Below, piece after piece: positions 40,909 to 48,024 of a stretch of 51,417 bases of DNA; the first letter of the stretch is position 1, and each line of letters opens with the position of its first letter. Where the stretch lies: assembly GCA_016179105.1 (NCBI GenBank), contig JACOSB010000093.1, positions 1-51,417 of the forward strand, given 5' to 3'. The stretch comes from Candidatus Acetothermia bacterium. GTDB lineage: Bacteria > Bipolaricaulota > Bipolaricaulia > RBG-16-55-9 > DRXL01. The notes under the pieces are model-generated. The model was not told the DNA's origin and searched no databases. It saw only the letters and a list, made by a program, of their open reading frames with translations. A program made the translations under genes and the position numbers.

Positions 40909-41709
40909 ATGCATATACTTTTGACCAACGATGACGGGATCAACGCGATCAGTATACATACGCTCGCGGAGGAGCTCTCTCAGATCGGAGAAGTCTTGAT
41001 CACAGCACCGTCCGCCGAGCGCAGCGGCGCAAGCCATGCGTTCACCTATCGCACTCCTATGCGTGTGAAGCCAGTTGAAAAACATGGAGAATTCTTCGGT
41101 TACGCCGTCGACGGAATGCCCGTCGATTGCGTCAAACTAGGGCTCCATCTAGCCACGAAAAAAATTGATTGGGTTGTTTCCGGCATGAACGCCGGAGCCA
41201 ATCTGGGAGTTGATGTTTTTTACTCCGGCACGGTACAAGCCGCGGTCGAGGGCACGCTCAATGGGTATCCGTCGGTCGCGTTCTCGCTCGCGGATTGGGA
41301 AGGCACGCGCGAGGATTTTCACACGGCGGCACGATTGGCGAAAGAGATATTTGTCAAACTGGTAGATCGTGAGATTCCCAGCGGGCTCTGCATCAACGTC
41401 AATATCCCAAAACTTCCGCGAACGCAAATCCGCGGCATCGAAGTGACTCAGCAAGCGTACCATCGGTACATGGACAAATACGATTTAGAGCATCGACACG
41501 GCGGCGAGAAAGATTATCTGCTCGAGTTTGGCGATCGCGTACAATTTCGAAAAGATGGCTGGATTCTTGGAGATGTACCCTCACGCAACGGCTTTCGCAC
41601 GGACCTTGAAGCGATTCGCGACGAAAAAATCGCGATCACGCCGATCCGTGTCGATCTCACGCACACCCGCGCTCTGGAAGAATTTTCCCAATGGAATCTC
41701 AAGCTCTAA
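40909..41709 (+). CDS. surE: 5'/3'-nucleotidase SurE
   Basis: 266 residues. The metal motif NDD is at 7-9 (MHILLTNDDG), followed by APSAERSGASHAFTY, VSGMNAGANLGVDVFYSGT (nucleotide-binding) and NVNIPKLP. It removes phosphate from nucleoside monophosphates, and often from polyphosphate, under stress. TAGGAG is 4 nt upstream. It overlaps the inositol-monophosphatase gene by 19 nt. Confidence 0.94.
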   Translation: MHILLTNDDGINAISIHTLAEELSQIGEVLITAPSAERSGASHAFTYRTPMRVKPVEKHGEFFGYAVDGMPVDCVKLGLHLATKKIDWVVSGMNAGANLGVDVFYSGTVQAAVEGTLNGYPSVAFSLADWEGTREDFHTAARLAKEIFVKLVDREIPSGLCINVNIPKLPRTQIRGIEVTQQAYHRYMDKYDLEHRHGGEKDYLLEFGDRVQFRKDGWILGDVPSRNGFRTDLEAIRDEKIAITPIRVDLTHTRALEEFSQWNLKL

Positions 41710-42479
41710 AAGCTCTCGCGCTCGAGGCAGCGCACGACGCCGGGGCGATGCTCAAAGAAAATTTTGGAGGCAACCACGCCTTCCAAGAGAAAACGAGCTA
41801 TGCGGACCTCGTGACAGAGTTTGATCATCGGTCCGAAGAGATCATTGTCAAGAAAATTCAAAAACGTTTTCCCGATCACGATATTCTCACGGAAGAAGGG
41901 CGTACGCGTGTCGAAAATTCTCCGTATCGTTGGATCATTGACCCAGTTGATGGGACGACCAATTACGCACACGGTTTTCCCATCTTTTGTGTCGCCATCG
42001 GCCTCGAACATCAGAGCGAACTGCAGCTCGGCGTAGTCTATCTCCCCACCTTAAATGAGCTCTTTGTCGCGGAGCGAGGGCAGGGCGCGTGGCTCAACAG
42101 CGAGCGCATTCGCGTCTCAACGATTGATCGGCTGGCTCAAGGATTGTTAATAGGGAGTTCTCCGCATGACCGCAACCTATTAGAACTGAACTTGAAACTC
42201 TTCGATCGCTTTGTCCGCGCGAGCCACAACGTGCTTCGCGTCGGCTCCGCGGCCGCCGCGCTGTGCTATCTTGCAGCGGGCCGTGTGGATGGATATTGGG
42301 GATTGGTGCTTCAACCTTGGGACCTCGCGGCCGCTTCGCTTATTCTGCGAGAAGCGGGAGGTGTCGCGACCAATTTTAAGAATGAGCCGATTAATATCTA
42401 CGGTCGCGAGATAGCGGCGTCGAATGGTAAAATTCATGGCGAAATGCTTAAGATATTGAACGACGCTATGAACACATAG
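41691..42479 (+). CDS. suhB: inositol-1-monophosphatase family protein
   Basis: A 262-residue Mg-dependent phosphatase: Glu68/Glu69 in [20 protein letters not shown] at 84-97, and [17 protein letters not shown] near the end supply the metal ligands. It may act on inositol phosphates, fructose-1,6-bisphosphate or NADP. The symbol is given for family only. It sits between surE and asnS in one direction; the asnS Shine-Dalgarno overlaps its stop codon. Confidence 0.88.
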   Translation: MESQALKALALEAAHDAGAMLKENFGGNHAFQEKTSYADLVTEFDHRSEEIIVKKIQKRFPDHDILTEEGRTRVENSPYRWIIDPVDGTTNYAHGFPIFCVAIGLEHQSELQLGVVYLPTLNELFVAERGQGAWLNSERIRVSTIDRLAQGLLIGSSPHDRNLLELNLKLFDRFVRASHNVLRVGSAAAALCYLAAGRVDGYWGLVLQPWDLAAASLILREAGGVATNFKNEPINIYGREIAASNGKIHGEMLKILNDAMNT

Positions 42480-42487
42480 GAGGCGTA

Positions 42488-43807
42488 ATGGCACACGCGT
42501 ACATCGAAGATTTGAGTAAACATGTGGGACAAGAAGTTGAAATTCGTGGCTGGCTATACAATCGCCGCGAGAGTGGGAGCATTCAGTTTTTGATCTTTCG
42601 CGATGGCACGGGATTGGTCCAAGGAGTACTGACTAAAAAAGACCCGGCCTTCGAAAAAGCGAAACAGCTCAGCCAAGAGTCTTCGGTCAAAGTCTGCGGC
42701 ACAGTGAAAGAAGAGAAACGCGCCCCCGGAGGCTACGAACTCATACTCAAAGATTTTGAGATTGTGCAGCGCGTCGAGGGTGATTATCCGATCTCGCACA
42801 AAGAGCACGGCCCGGACTTCTTGCTCAATCATAGACATCTGTGGATGCGTACACCGCGACAAGCGGCGATCCTGCGCGTGCGTCACGAAGTGATGCAAGC
42901 CATGCGAGATTTTTTTGATGAGCGTGGCTTCATCGCGACCGAGTCGCCCATATTCACGCCGTCTGCTTGTGAAGGAACGACCACACTTTTCGAAGTCAAC
43001 TATTTTGATGAAAACAAGGCATATCTTTCGCAAAGTGGCCAACTCTATCTGGAAGCCACGGCAATGGCCTTGGGTAGAGTCTACTGGATTGGCCCAGCGT
43101 TTCGCGCTGAAAAATCCAAGACACGAAAGCATCTCACAGAATTCTGGATGCTCGAGGCTGAGATGGCCTACTTTGAGCAGCCGCAAAACATAGAACTGCA
43201 AGAAGCGCTCGTAAAATATATTGTCCAGCGTTGCCTAGAGAAACGCGTACGCGAGCTCAACGACTTGGGTCGCAATACTTCAATGCTCGAAGCCGTGCTG
43301 AAAGAGCCCTTTGCGCGCCTTCTCTATAACGACGCGATCAAGCTCTGCAATGAGCTATGCAAAGAAAAGATCGCCAAGGGTGAAGTCGAGGAAATCCCCT
43401 GGGGCGGGGATTTCGGCGCTCCGCACGAAGAAGCGCTCGGAGCGCATTTTGGAAGACCCGTCTTCATCGAAAAAATGCCCGCGATGATGAAGGCCTTCTA
43501 TATGGAACCCGACCCAGCGAACCCCGACTTGGTGCTCGCCGCTGATTTAATCGCCCCTGAGGGATACGGCGAACTGATCGGAGGCAGCCAGCGCATCTCG
43601 GACATTGACTTACTCAAAAAGAGATTGAAAGAGTTCGGGCTACCCGAAGAGCCCTATCAATGGTATATTGACCTGAGAAAATACGGCGGCGTGCCGCATT
43701 CGGGATTCGGCATGGGCGTCGAGCGCACGGTCAGCTGGATCTGTGGGCTAGAGCATTTACGCGAGGCGATCCCGTTCCCGAGGACGATTTATCGGTTGAC
43801 GCCGTGA
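42488..43807 (+). CDS. asnS: asparaginyl-tRNA synthetase
   Basis: A 439-residue class IIb synthetase. The N-terminal OB fold covers about 1-115 ([20 protein letters not shown]). Motif 2 is [19 protein letters not shown]. The third motif is [20 protein letters not shown]. The ending [12 protein letters not shown] and the [15 protein letters not shown] block fit AsnRS rather than AspRS. It would charge tRNA-Asn directly. AGGAGGCG precedes the ATG. Confidence 0.92.
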   Translation: MAHAYIEDLSKHVGQEVEIRGWLYNRRESGSIQFLIFRDGTGLVQGVLTKKDPAFEKAKQLSQESSVKVCGTVKEEKRAPGGYELILKDFEIVQRVEGDYPISHKEHGPDFLLNHRHLWMRTPRQAAILRVRHEVMQAMRDFFDERGFIATESPIFTPSACEGTTTLFEVNYFDENKAYLSQSGQLYLEATAMALGRVYWIGPAFRAEKSKTRKHLTEFWMLEAEMAYFEQPQNIELQEALVKYIVQRCLEKRVRELNDLGRNTSMLEAVLKEPFARLLYNDAIKLCNELCKEKIAKGEVEEIPWGGDFGAPHEEALGAHFGRPVFIEKMPAMMKAFYMEPDPANPDLVLAADLIAPEGYGELIGGSQRISDIDLLKKRLKEFGLPEEPYQWYIDLRKYGGVPHSGFGMGVERTVSWICGLEHLREAIPFPRTIYRLTP

Positions 43808-43833
43808 TTTCGCGAGATATAAATTTTGATTAG

Positions 43834-43873
43834 TAAAACAAAAGGCGGAAACTGTCGCGATCAGTTTCCGCCT
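43834..43873 (-). terminator. intrinsic terminator of the HU gene
   Basis: AGGCGGAAACTG (43843-43854) pairs perfectly with CAGTTTCCGCCT (43862-43873) across a 7-nt loop. On the minus strand the stem is followed by TTTGTTTTA. It may also serve asnS from the other side, where the T-run is poor. Confidence 0.85.
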
Positions 43874-43900
43874 CAGTGATTTCAAATTAGTGCAAGTAGT

Positions 43901-44221
43901 TTACTTGCCAACCTCCAACCGGCCGCTCTTCTCCACGACGCGCAGGTTGCGCCCGATCTTATCCTTGAGCGCTTTGCCCGGCTTAAACGCCGGAACGACC
44001 TTGCGCGGGACGCGGATGCGAGCCTGGGTCTGAGGATTGATGCGGTTGGACTCGCGGCGCGCGCGCGGCTCGAACTTACCGAAGCCCGTCAAGAGCACCG
44101 GCTCGTTCTTGGAGAGGGTCTCGCTGATCAGACCTGTCACGGCGTCGAGCGCCTCCCGAGCACCCTTCTTGCTCAAGCCCGTCTTGGCGGACAGCTTTTC
44201 CACGAACTCGTTCTTATTCAC
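43901..44221 (-). CDS. hup: DNA-binding protein HU
   Basis: 106 residues from a GTG, with GGAGGGAGGTG 6 nt upstream. MNKNEFVEKLSAKTGLSKK, then VLLTGFGKFEPRARRES, and the arm INPQTQARIRVPRKVVPAFK are the HU/IHF signature; the GRNPQTG of most HU proteins is here NRINPQTQAR. A 15-residue basic tail extends past the usual end. It bends and compacts chromosomal DNA. Confidence 0.95.
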   Translation of the reverse strand: MNKNEFVEKLSAKTGLSKKGAREALDAVTGLISETLSKNEPVLLTGFGKFEPRARRESNRINPQTQARIRVPRKVVPAFKPGKALKDKIGRNLRVVEKSGRLEVGK

Positions 44222-44307
44222 AGTTTCACCTCCCTCCTCTCAAAGGAAATGCGGACTGGAAAAAACTTTTATCTATCTTAGTTGTGAATATCCCCCTTCA
44301 CGACGAC

Positions 44308-44336
44308 ATTCTAGCATAGTGTTTTTAGAAAGTCAA
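44308..44336 (-). promoter_or_regulatory. promoter of the HU gene
   Basis: On the minus strand TTGACT (44336-44331), 17-nt spacer, TAGAAT (44313-44308). The leader is about 80 nt. Confidence 0.65.
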
Positions 44337-44438
44337 GACCCTGTCGAAAATCCTCAGTGTTTGGTGTAACATCTCGGACGCCAGAAGAAAGCGCTCCTCT
44401 GTGCCTCAAGTATATTGGGAACTGAGTCCGGATCGCGG

Positions 44439-44467
44439 TTGATCGCCGCCGCAGACTTGTGTATACT
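44439..44467 (+). promoter_or_regulatory. promoter of rpsF-ssb-rpsR
   Basis: TTGATC (44439-44444), 17-nt spacer, TATACT (44462-44467). The start point near 44474 leaves a 27-nt leader with AGAGGTGA. Confidence 0.6.
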
Positions 44468-44500
44468 AGCAGCGATTTCCAAATACAGAGGTGATAAACT

Positions 44501-44788
44501 CTGCAGCGCCAGTACGAAGTTATGTATGTCCTCCGGCCGGATATTGCCGAGGGAGACTACGCCAACGCGATCAGCAAATTCGAAAAGACTGTCACTGAAA
44601 ACGGCGGCGAAGTGCTGAACACCGACGAGTGGGATGTGCGCAATCTGGCTTACGAGACCAAGCATCACACGAAGGGCTTTTACTTAGTGATGGAATTCAA
44701 GAGCACTCCGGATCAGCTCAAGCGGCTCCAAGAGCGCTTCAAGCTCGATGAGCACGTCTTGCGCTACCAAGTCGTGAAGAAGAGCTAG
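44501..44788 (+). CDS. rpsF: 30S ribosomal protein S6, apparent CTG start
   Basis: 95 residues if translation starts at CTG 44501. An ATG start at 44522 would drop the first beta strand, while CTG gives (M)QRQYEVMYVLRPDIAEG, matching the conserved S6 start. An in-frame TAA at 44495-44497 excludes anything further upstream, and no ATG, GTG or TTG occurs in frame between. AGAGGTGA lies 6 nt before the CTG. The body has NGGEVLNTDEWDVRNLAYET and ends VLRYQVVKKS. S6 pairs with S18 (rpsR, same operon) in the small subunit. Confidence 0.88.
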   Translation: MQRQYEVMYVLRPDIAEGDYANAISKFEKTVTENGGEVLNTDEWDVRNLAYETKHHTKGFYLVMEFKSTPDQLKRLQERFKLDEHVLRYQVVKKS

Positions 44789-44850
44789 AGTCATCGGTAC
44801 TCTCTAGCATGGAATGGATTAGTCAGATTTAGACGAGGAAGGAGGCAGAC

Positions 44851-45276
44851 GTGGCCGGCTTGAATCGAGTAGTGATGATCGGAAATTTGACGGATGACCC
44901 CGAACTACGCTACACGCAGAATGGCACCGCGCGGACGCGATTTTCGATCGCGATCAACCGCTCCTGGCGTGATCGGGAGGGCAATATGAAAGAAGAAGTG
45001 ACCTTCGTGCCCGTAGTCGTTTGGGGGCCCCAAGCCGAGCACTGTGCCAACTTCCTCTCCAAAGGGCGACCCGTGGCCGTCGATGGCCGGCTGCGCATCG
45101 ATACCTTCGAGACGCAAGAGGGCGAGCGCAAGAAAGTGATCGAAGTGGTCGCGGAGGCTGTACAATTTTTGGGCAGTGGCGGTGGCCGTTCGTCGGAGGC
45201 CAGCAGCAGCGAAGCCGCTACGCCGCCTAACACCGAGAAAGAGCCCCCCGCGGGCGATGAGGAGGTTCCATTTTGA
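44851..45276 (+). CDS. ssb: single-stranded DNA-binding protein
   Basis: 141 residues from a GTG with GGAAGGAGG upstream. The OB fold covers 1-108 (LNRVVMIGNLTDDPELRYT, FSIAINRSW, VVVWGPQAEHCANFL, VDGRLRI). A Ser/Glu-rich linker leads to the acidic tip DEEVPF, which recruits repair and replication proteins. Standard rpsF-ssb-rpsR order. It overlaps rpsR by one base. Confidence 0.96.
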   Translation: MAGLNRVVMIGNLTDDPELRYTQNGTARTRFSIAINRSWRDREGNMKEEVTFVPVVVWGPQAEHCANFLSKGRPVAVDGRLRIDTFETQEGERKKVIEVVAEAVQFLGSGGGRSSEASSSEAATPPNTEKEPPAGDEEVPF

Positions 45277-45536
45277 TGCAGCGTGGTGAAGATCGAAAGC
45301 GCCGGCGAAAAGACCGTCCGATGCGGTCGAACCGCCGGGACTGCAAAGTATGCGAACACGATATCAAGTTCTCGTACAGACGAGCCGATGAGTTGCGGCG
45401 CTATCTGAACAAAGTTGGCAAGATTCTGCCCCGACGCGCGACCCGGCTGTGCGCCAAGCATCAGCGCGCCGTCGCCGGCCAGATCAAGCGCGCCCGCAAG
45501 ATGGCGCTACTGCCGTACGCAATGGCCGAGCAATAA
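45276..45536 (+). CDS. rpsR: 30S ribosomal protein S18
   Basis: 86 residues from the ATG at 45276 overlapping the ssb stop (GGAGG 10 nt upstream; a TTG at 45273 is the alternative). A basic N-terminus is followed by RDCKVCEHD, FSYRRADELRRYLNKVGKIL and RRATRLCAKHQRAVAGQIKR. The CxxC and CxxH residues would allow a zinc ion, as in Cys-plus paralogues of S18. Confidence 0.95.
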   Translation: MQRGEDRKRRRKDRPMRSNRRDCKVCEHDIKFSYRRADELRRYLNKVGKILPRRATRLCAKHQRAVAGQIKRARKMALLPYAMAEQ

Positions 45537-45571
45537 CACTTATCCATCGTTGTGGTCTGTGAGTAGGATCG

Positions 45572-45772
45572 ATGCGAACGGCCATTTTTGTCATCATAGG
45601 AGCTACCGTAGGTTGGTTGACCGCATTGGTCTTCATCGCTTTATTCAGTTTATTGATGAGTTTGCTCGGCTCCTTTGTTATTGAGCCATTCTTCATCATC
45701 GCTACGACATTTGTTGGTGGCGTGATCGGCCATCGACTGGCGAAGAAGAGACATGCCAACGCGAATTCCTAG
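45572..45772 (+). CDS. small membrane protein, two helices, unknown
   Basis: 66 residues. Two hydrophobic segments (about 4-30 and 34-55) are followed by a basic tail HRLAKKRHANANS. TAGGAT precedes the ATG. It overlaps the start of the cysteine desulfurase gene by 20 nt, so it may act as a coupling reading frame. No family recognised. Confidence 0.5.
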   Translation: MRTAIFVIIGATVGWLTALVFIALFSLLMSLLGSFVIEPFFIIATTFVGGVIGHRLAKKRHANANS

Positions 45773-46925
45773 TGCGAAAATCTATCTCGATCATGCCGCG
45801 ACGACGCCCGTCGATCCTCGTGCCGCAGCTCTCATGCAGAGTTTGGGGAATGAAAAATTCGCCAACCCCAACAGCAGCTATCTTTTGGGCCAAGAATCTC
45901 GTCGCGCGGTCGAAGACGCCCGCCGCAAGATCAGCAAAATTCTGAACTGTGCGCCCGGCGAGCTTATTTTTATGGGCGGCGGCACCGAAGCCGACAACCT
46001 AGCGATCAAGGGCTTCGCCTACTCGAATCAAGATCGCGGCCGACACATCATCACCTCGACGATCGAGCATCATGCCGTGCTGCGTACGTGTCAATACTTA
46101 GAGCGTCGCGGGTTTACTGTAACCTATCTCTCAGTGGATTCAACGGGCTTGGTTGACGCGCACGATGTCAAGAAAGCGCTTCGTCCAGACACCATACTCG
46201 TCTCGATCATGCACGCAAACAACGAGATCGGCACGGTTCAACCCATTGCAGAGATCGGTGCACTGCTCGCTGAGACAGAAGTCTACTTTCACACGGATGC
46301 GGTGCAAACGGTCGGGCACCTCCCGGTCGATGTGCAGAAACTTAATGTCGATCTGCTCTCGTTCTCAGCGCATAAATTTTACGGCCCCAAGGGCGTTGGC
46401 GGGCTCTATATGAGACGTGGCACCGTGATCGATCCGCTGATCCACGGCGGCGGTCAAGAACATGATCTCCGCTCTGGTACTGAGAACGTGGCCGGGATCG
46501 CAGGGATGGGACTCGCGCTCGAAATCGCCTCTGAATTTCTCGAAGAAGAAGCAACTCGTTTATCTAGATGGCGTGATCGCTTGATAAAAGAGATTCTCCA
46601 GCGCATAGAAGGAGCCCGCCTCACAGGGCATCCGACTGAGCGGCTTCCGGGGACTGTCAGCTTTTGTTTTGAAAACGTTGACGGTGAGTCAATCATTCTG
46701 AAGCTTGACTTAGAAGGGATTTGTGCTTCGACCGGGGCAGCGTGTCACGCAGGAGAGATAAGCCCATCGCACGTCTTGCTCGCACTGGGGCTGGAACCGA
46801 CCCTGGCCAACGGATCGCTACGCTTGACTCTCGGACGAACGAACAGCGCAAGCGATCTCGATTGCGTCCTAGAGATCTTGCCTAAAGCAATTCAAAATCT
46901 ACGTGCGATGTCTGCTGCTCACTGA
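45753..46925 (+). CDS. cysteine desulfurase, NifS/IscS type
   Basis: A 390-residue PLP enzyme that releases sulfur from cysteine. YLDHAATTPVDPR is at the start, His107 (TIEHHAVL) stacks on PLP, Lys208 in SFSAHKFYGPKG forms the Schiff base, and Cys331 in ASTGAACHAG on the flexible loop carries the persulfide. The long Cys loop is that of group I enzymes (NifS/IscS), not SufS. Possible sulfur donor for the SufU at 32074, or for tRNA thiolation. Confidence 0.93.
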   Translation: MPTRIPSAKIYLDHAATTPVDPRAAALMQSLGNEKFANPNSSYLLGQESRRAVEDARRKISKILNCAPGELIFMGGGTEADNLAIKGFAYSNQDRGRHIITSTIEHHAVLRTCQYLERRGFTVTYLSVDSTGLVDAHDVKKALRPDTILVSIMHANNEIGTVQPIAEIGALLAETEVYFHTDAVQTVGHLPVDVQKLNVDLLSFSAHKFYGPKGVGGLYMRRGTVIDPLIHGGGQEHDLRSGTENVAGIAGMGLALEIASEFLEEEATRLSRWRDRLIKEILQRIEGARLTGHPTERLPGTVSFCFENVDGESIILKLDLEGICASTGAACHAGEISPSHVLLALGLEPTLANGSLRLTLGRTNSASDLDCVLEILPKAIQNLRAMSAAH

Positions 46926-46933
46926 TTTTCCAT

Positions 46934-46964
46934 TTGCTAACCGACGATGATTTGCGTATAGAAT
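46934..46964 (+). promoter_or_regulatory. promoter of the mrfB-mrfA pair, candidate near-leaderless
   Basis: TTGCTA (46934-46939) and TATAGA (46957-46962, 17-nt spacer) or TAGAAT (46959-46964). The ATG at 46972 lies 7-9 nt after the -10. Confidence 0.45.
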
Positions 46965-46971
46965 GAGGGCT

Positions 46972-48024
46972 ATGAAAGATCTGGCCCAGATCGCCGAGCG
47001 CCTCAAGCGGCGCGCGCAAATCGCTCAGCAAGACGCATATTTTTCGCCCGATCGAGAAGGTCCGTTTGGCTTTGCTCGCGCTTCGGCCAGCGAGTTCGAC
47101 GCGGCCATGCGGCTGAAGCGTTCGTTACTCACCGAGTTCAAGGGCGCGCAACTCGAAGAAATCTATCAAACCCAATTCGAGCAAAACGAGTTTGGCACGT
47201 TCTTGCGCATCACTCATCAAGAGCCCATTGCCCTCACGACGTTTGATCCAGGTTTTGCCCAAGAGGTGATAGAATCTGAACTCAAGCTCTTGTATGGCGT
47301 CGGGCCGACGCTCGAACACGCCTTGAACGCCCGAGGCATCAACAAGCTCTCCGATCTGGCGCAGCACCCTCGCTGGGGACAGGAAGTTCAACATATCCTA
47401 GATTGGATGCAAGCACGAGATCTCAAACAATTGGAGAATCAACTCGCGCGTTGGTTGCCACGCTCACATCCAACGGCGATCCGACTGGCGCACTTCATCG
47501 AGCCCACTTCTCTGGTCTTCTTTGATCTGGAAAGCATGGGGCTCTTTGGGCGTCCTATTATTTTATTAGGAGTCGCCTGCCCATGCGGGCAGGCGATCGA
47601 AGTCCATCAGTTTTTCGCCCGTAACATCACCGAAGAGTTGCCCGCGCTCGTGCACACGTTCGAACAGTTGCGCTTGGCGAAAGCGATCGTCTCTTATAAT
47701 GGGCGCGCGTTTGATGTCAATTACATCAAAGATCGACTCAATTATTATGGAATGCCTTGCCAATTCGAGCCTGTGCATTTTGATTTACTGGCGCACGCGC
47801 GTCGACGTTTTCGTGAATTTCTCCCCGATGTGCGCTTGGAAACCGTCGAACGCGAGATATTGCGAAAAGAGCGCTCGATCGATTTGCCCAGCGTGCTCGT
47901 GCCCGACTTCTATAACACTTATTTGGAAGAGCAAAACATCGGCCCGCTCATCCCGATTTTAGAACATAACAAGCAAGACCTCCTCTCACTGAGTTTGCTC
48001 TTCGCCAAGCTTTGCGAGCCATGA
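46972..48024 (+). CDS. mrfB: RNase H-fold exonuclease-like protein (MrfB/YprB family)
   Basis: 350 residues from the ATG at 46972; ATG 46963 is an alternative but would lie upstream of the predicted transcription start. A helix-hairpin-helix at about 105-140 (YGVGPTLEHALNARGI) is followed by an RNase H-like nuclease domain: FFDLESMG with Asp185/Glu187, SYNGRAFDVNYI, HFDLLAHAR and HNKQDLLSL as DEDD-type metal residues. In Bacillus, MrfB works with the helicase MrfA in mitomycin-damage repair. The stop overlaps the helicase ATG (ATGA). Confidence 0.85.
   Translation: MKDLAQIAERLKRRAQIAQQDAYFSPDREGPFGFARASASEFDAAMRLKRSLLTEFKGAQLEEIYQTQFEQNEFGTFLRITHQEPIALTTFDPGFAQEVIESELKLLYGVGPTLEHALNARGINKLSDLAQHPRWGQEVQHILDWMQARDLKQLENQLARWLPRSHPTAIRLAHFIEPTSLVFFDLESMGLFGRPIILLGVACPCGQAIEVHQFFARNITEELPALVHTFEQLRLAKAIVSYNGRAFDVNYIKDRLNYYGMPCQFEPVHFDLLAHARRRFREFLPDVRLETVEREILRKERSIDLPSVLVPDFYNTYLEEQNIGPLIPILEHNKQDLLSLSLLFAKLCEP
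47573..47596. repeat. 24-nt palindrome inside mrfB
   Basis: TCGCCTGCCC (47573-47582), loop ATGC, then GGGCAGGCGA (47587-47596), perfect over 10 bp. It encodes the ACPCGQA segment between two strands of the nuclease domain. Confidence 0.7.
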
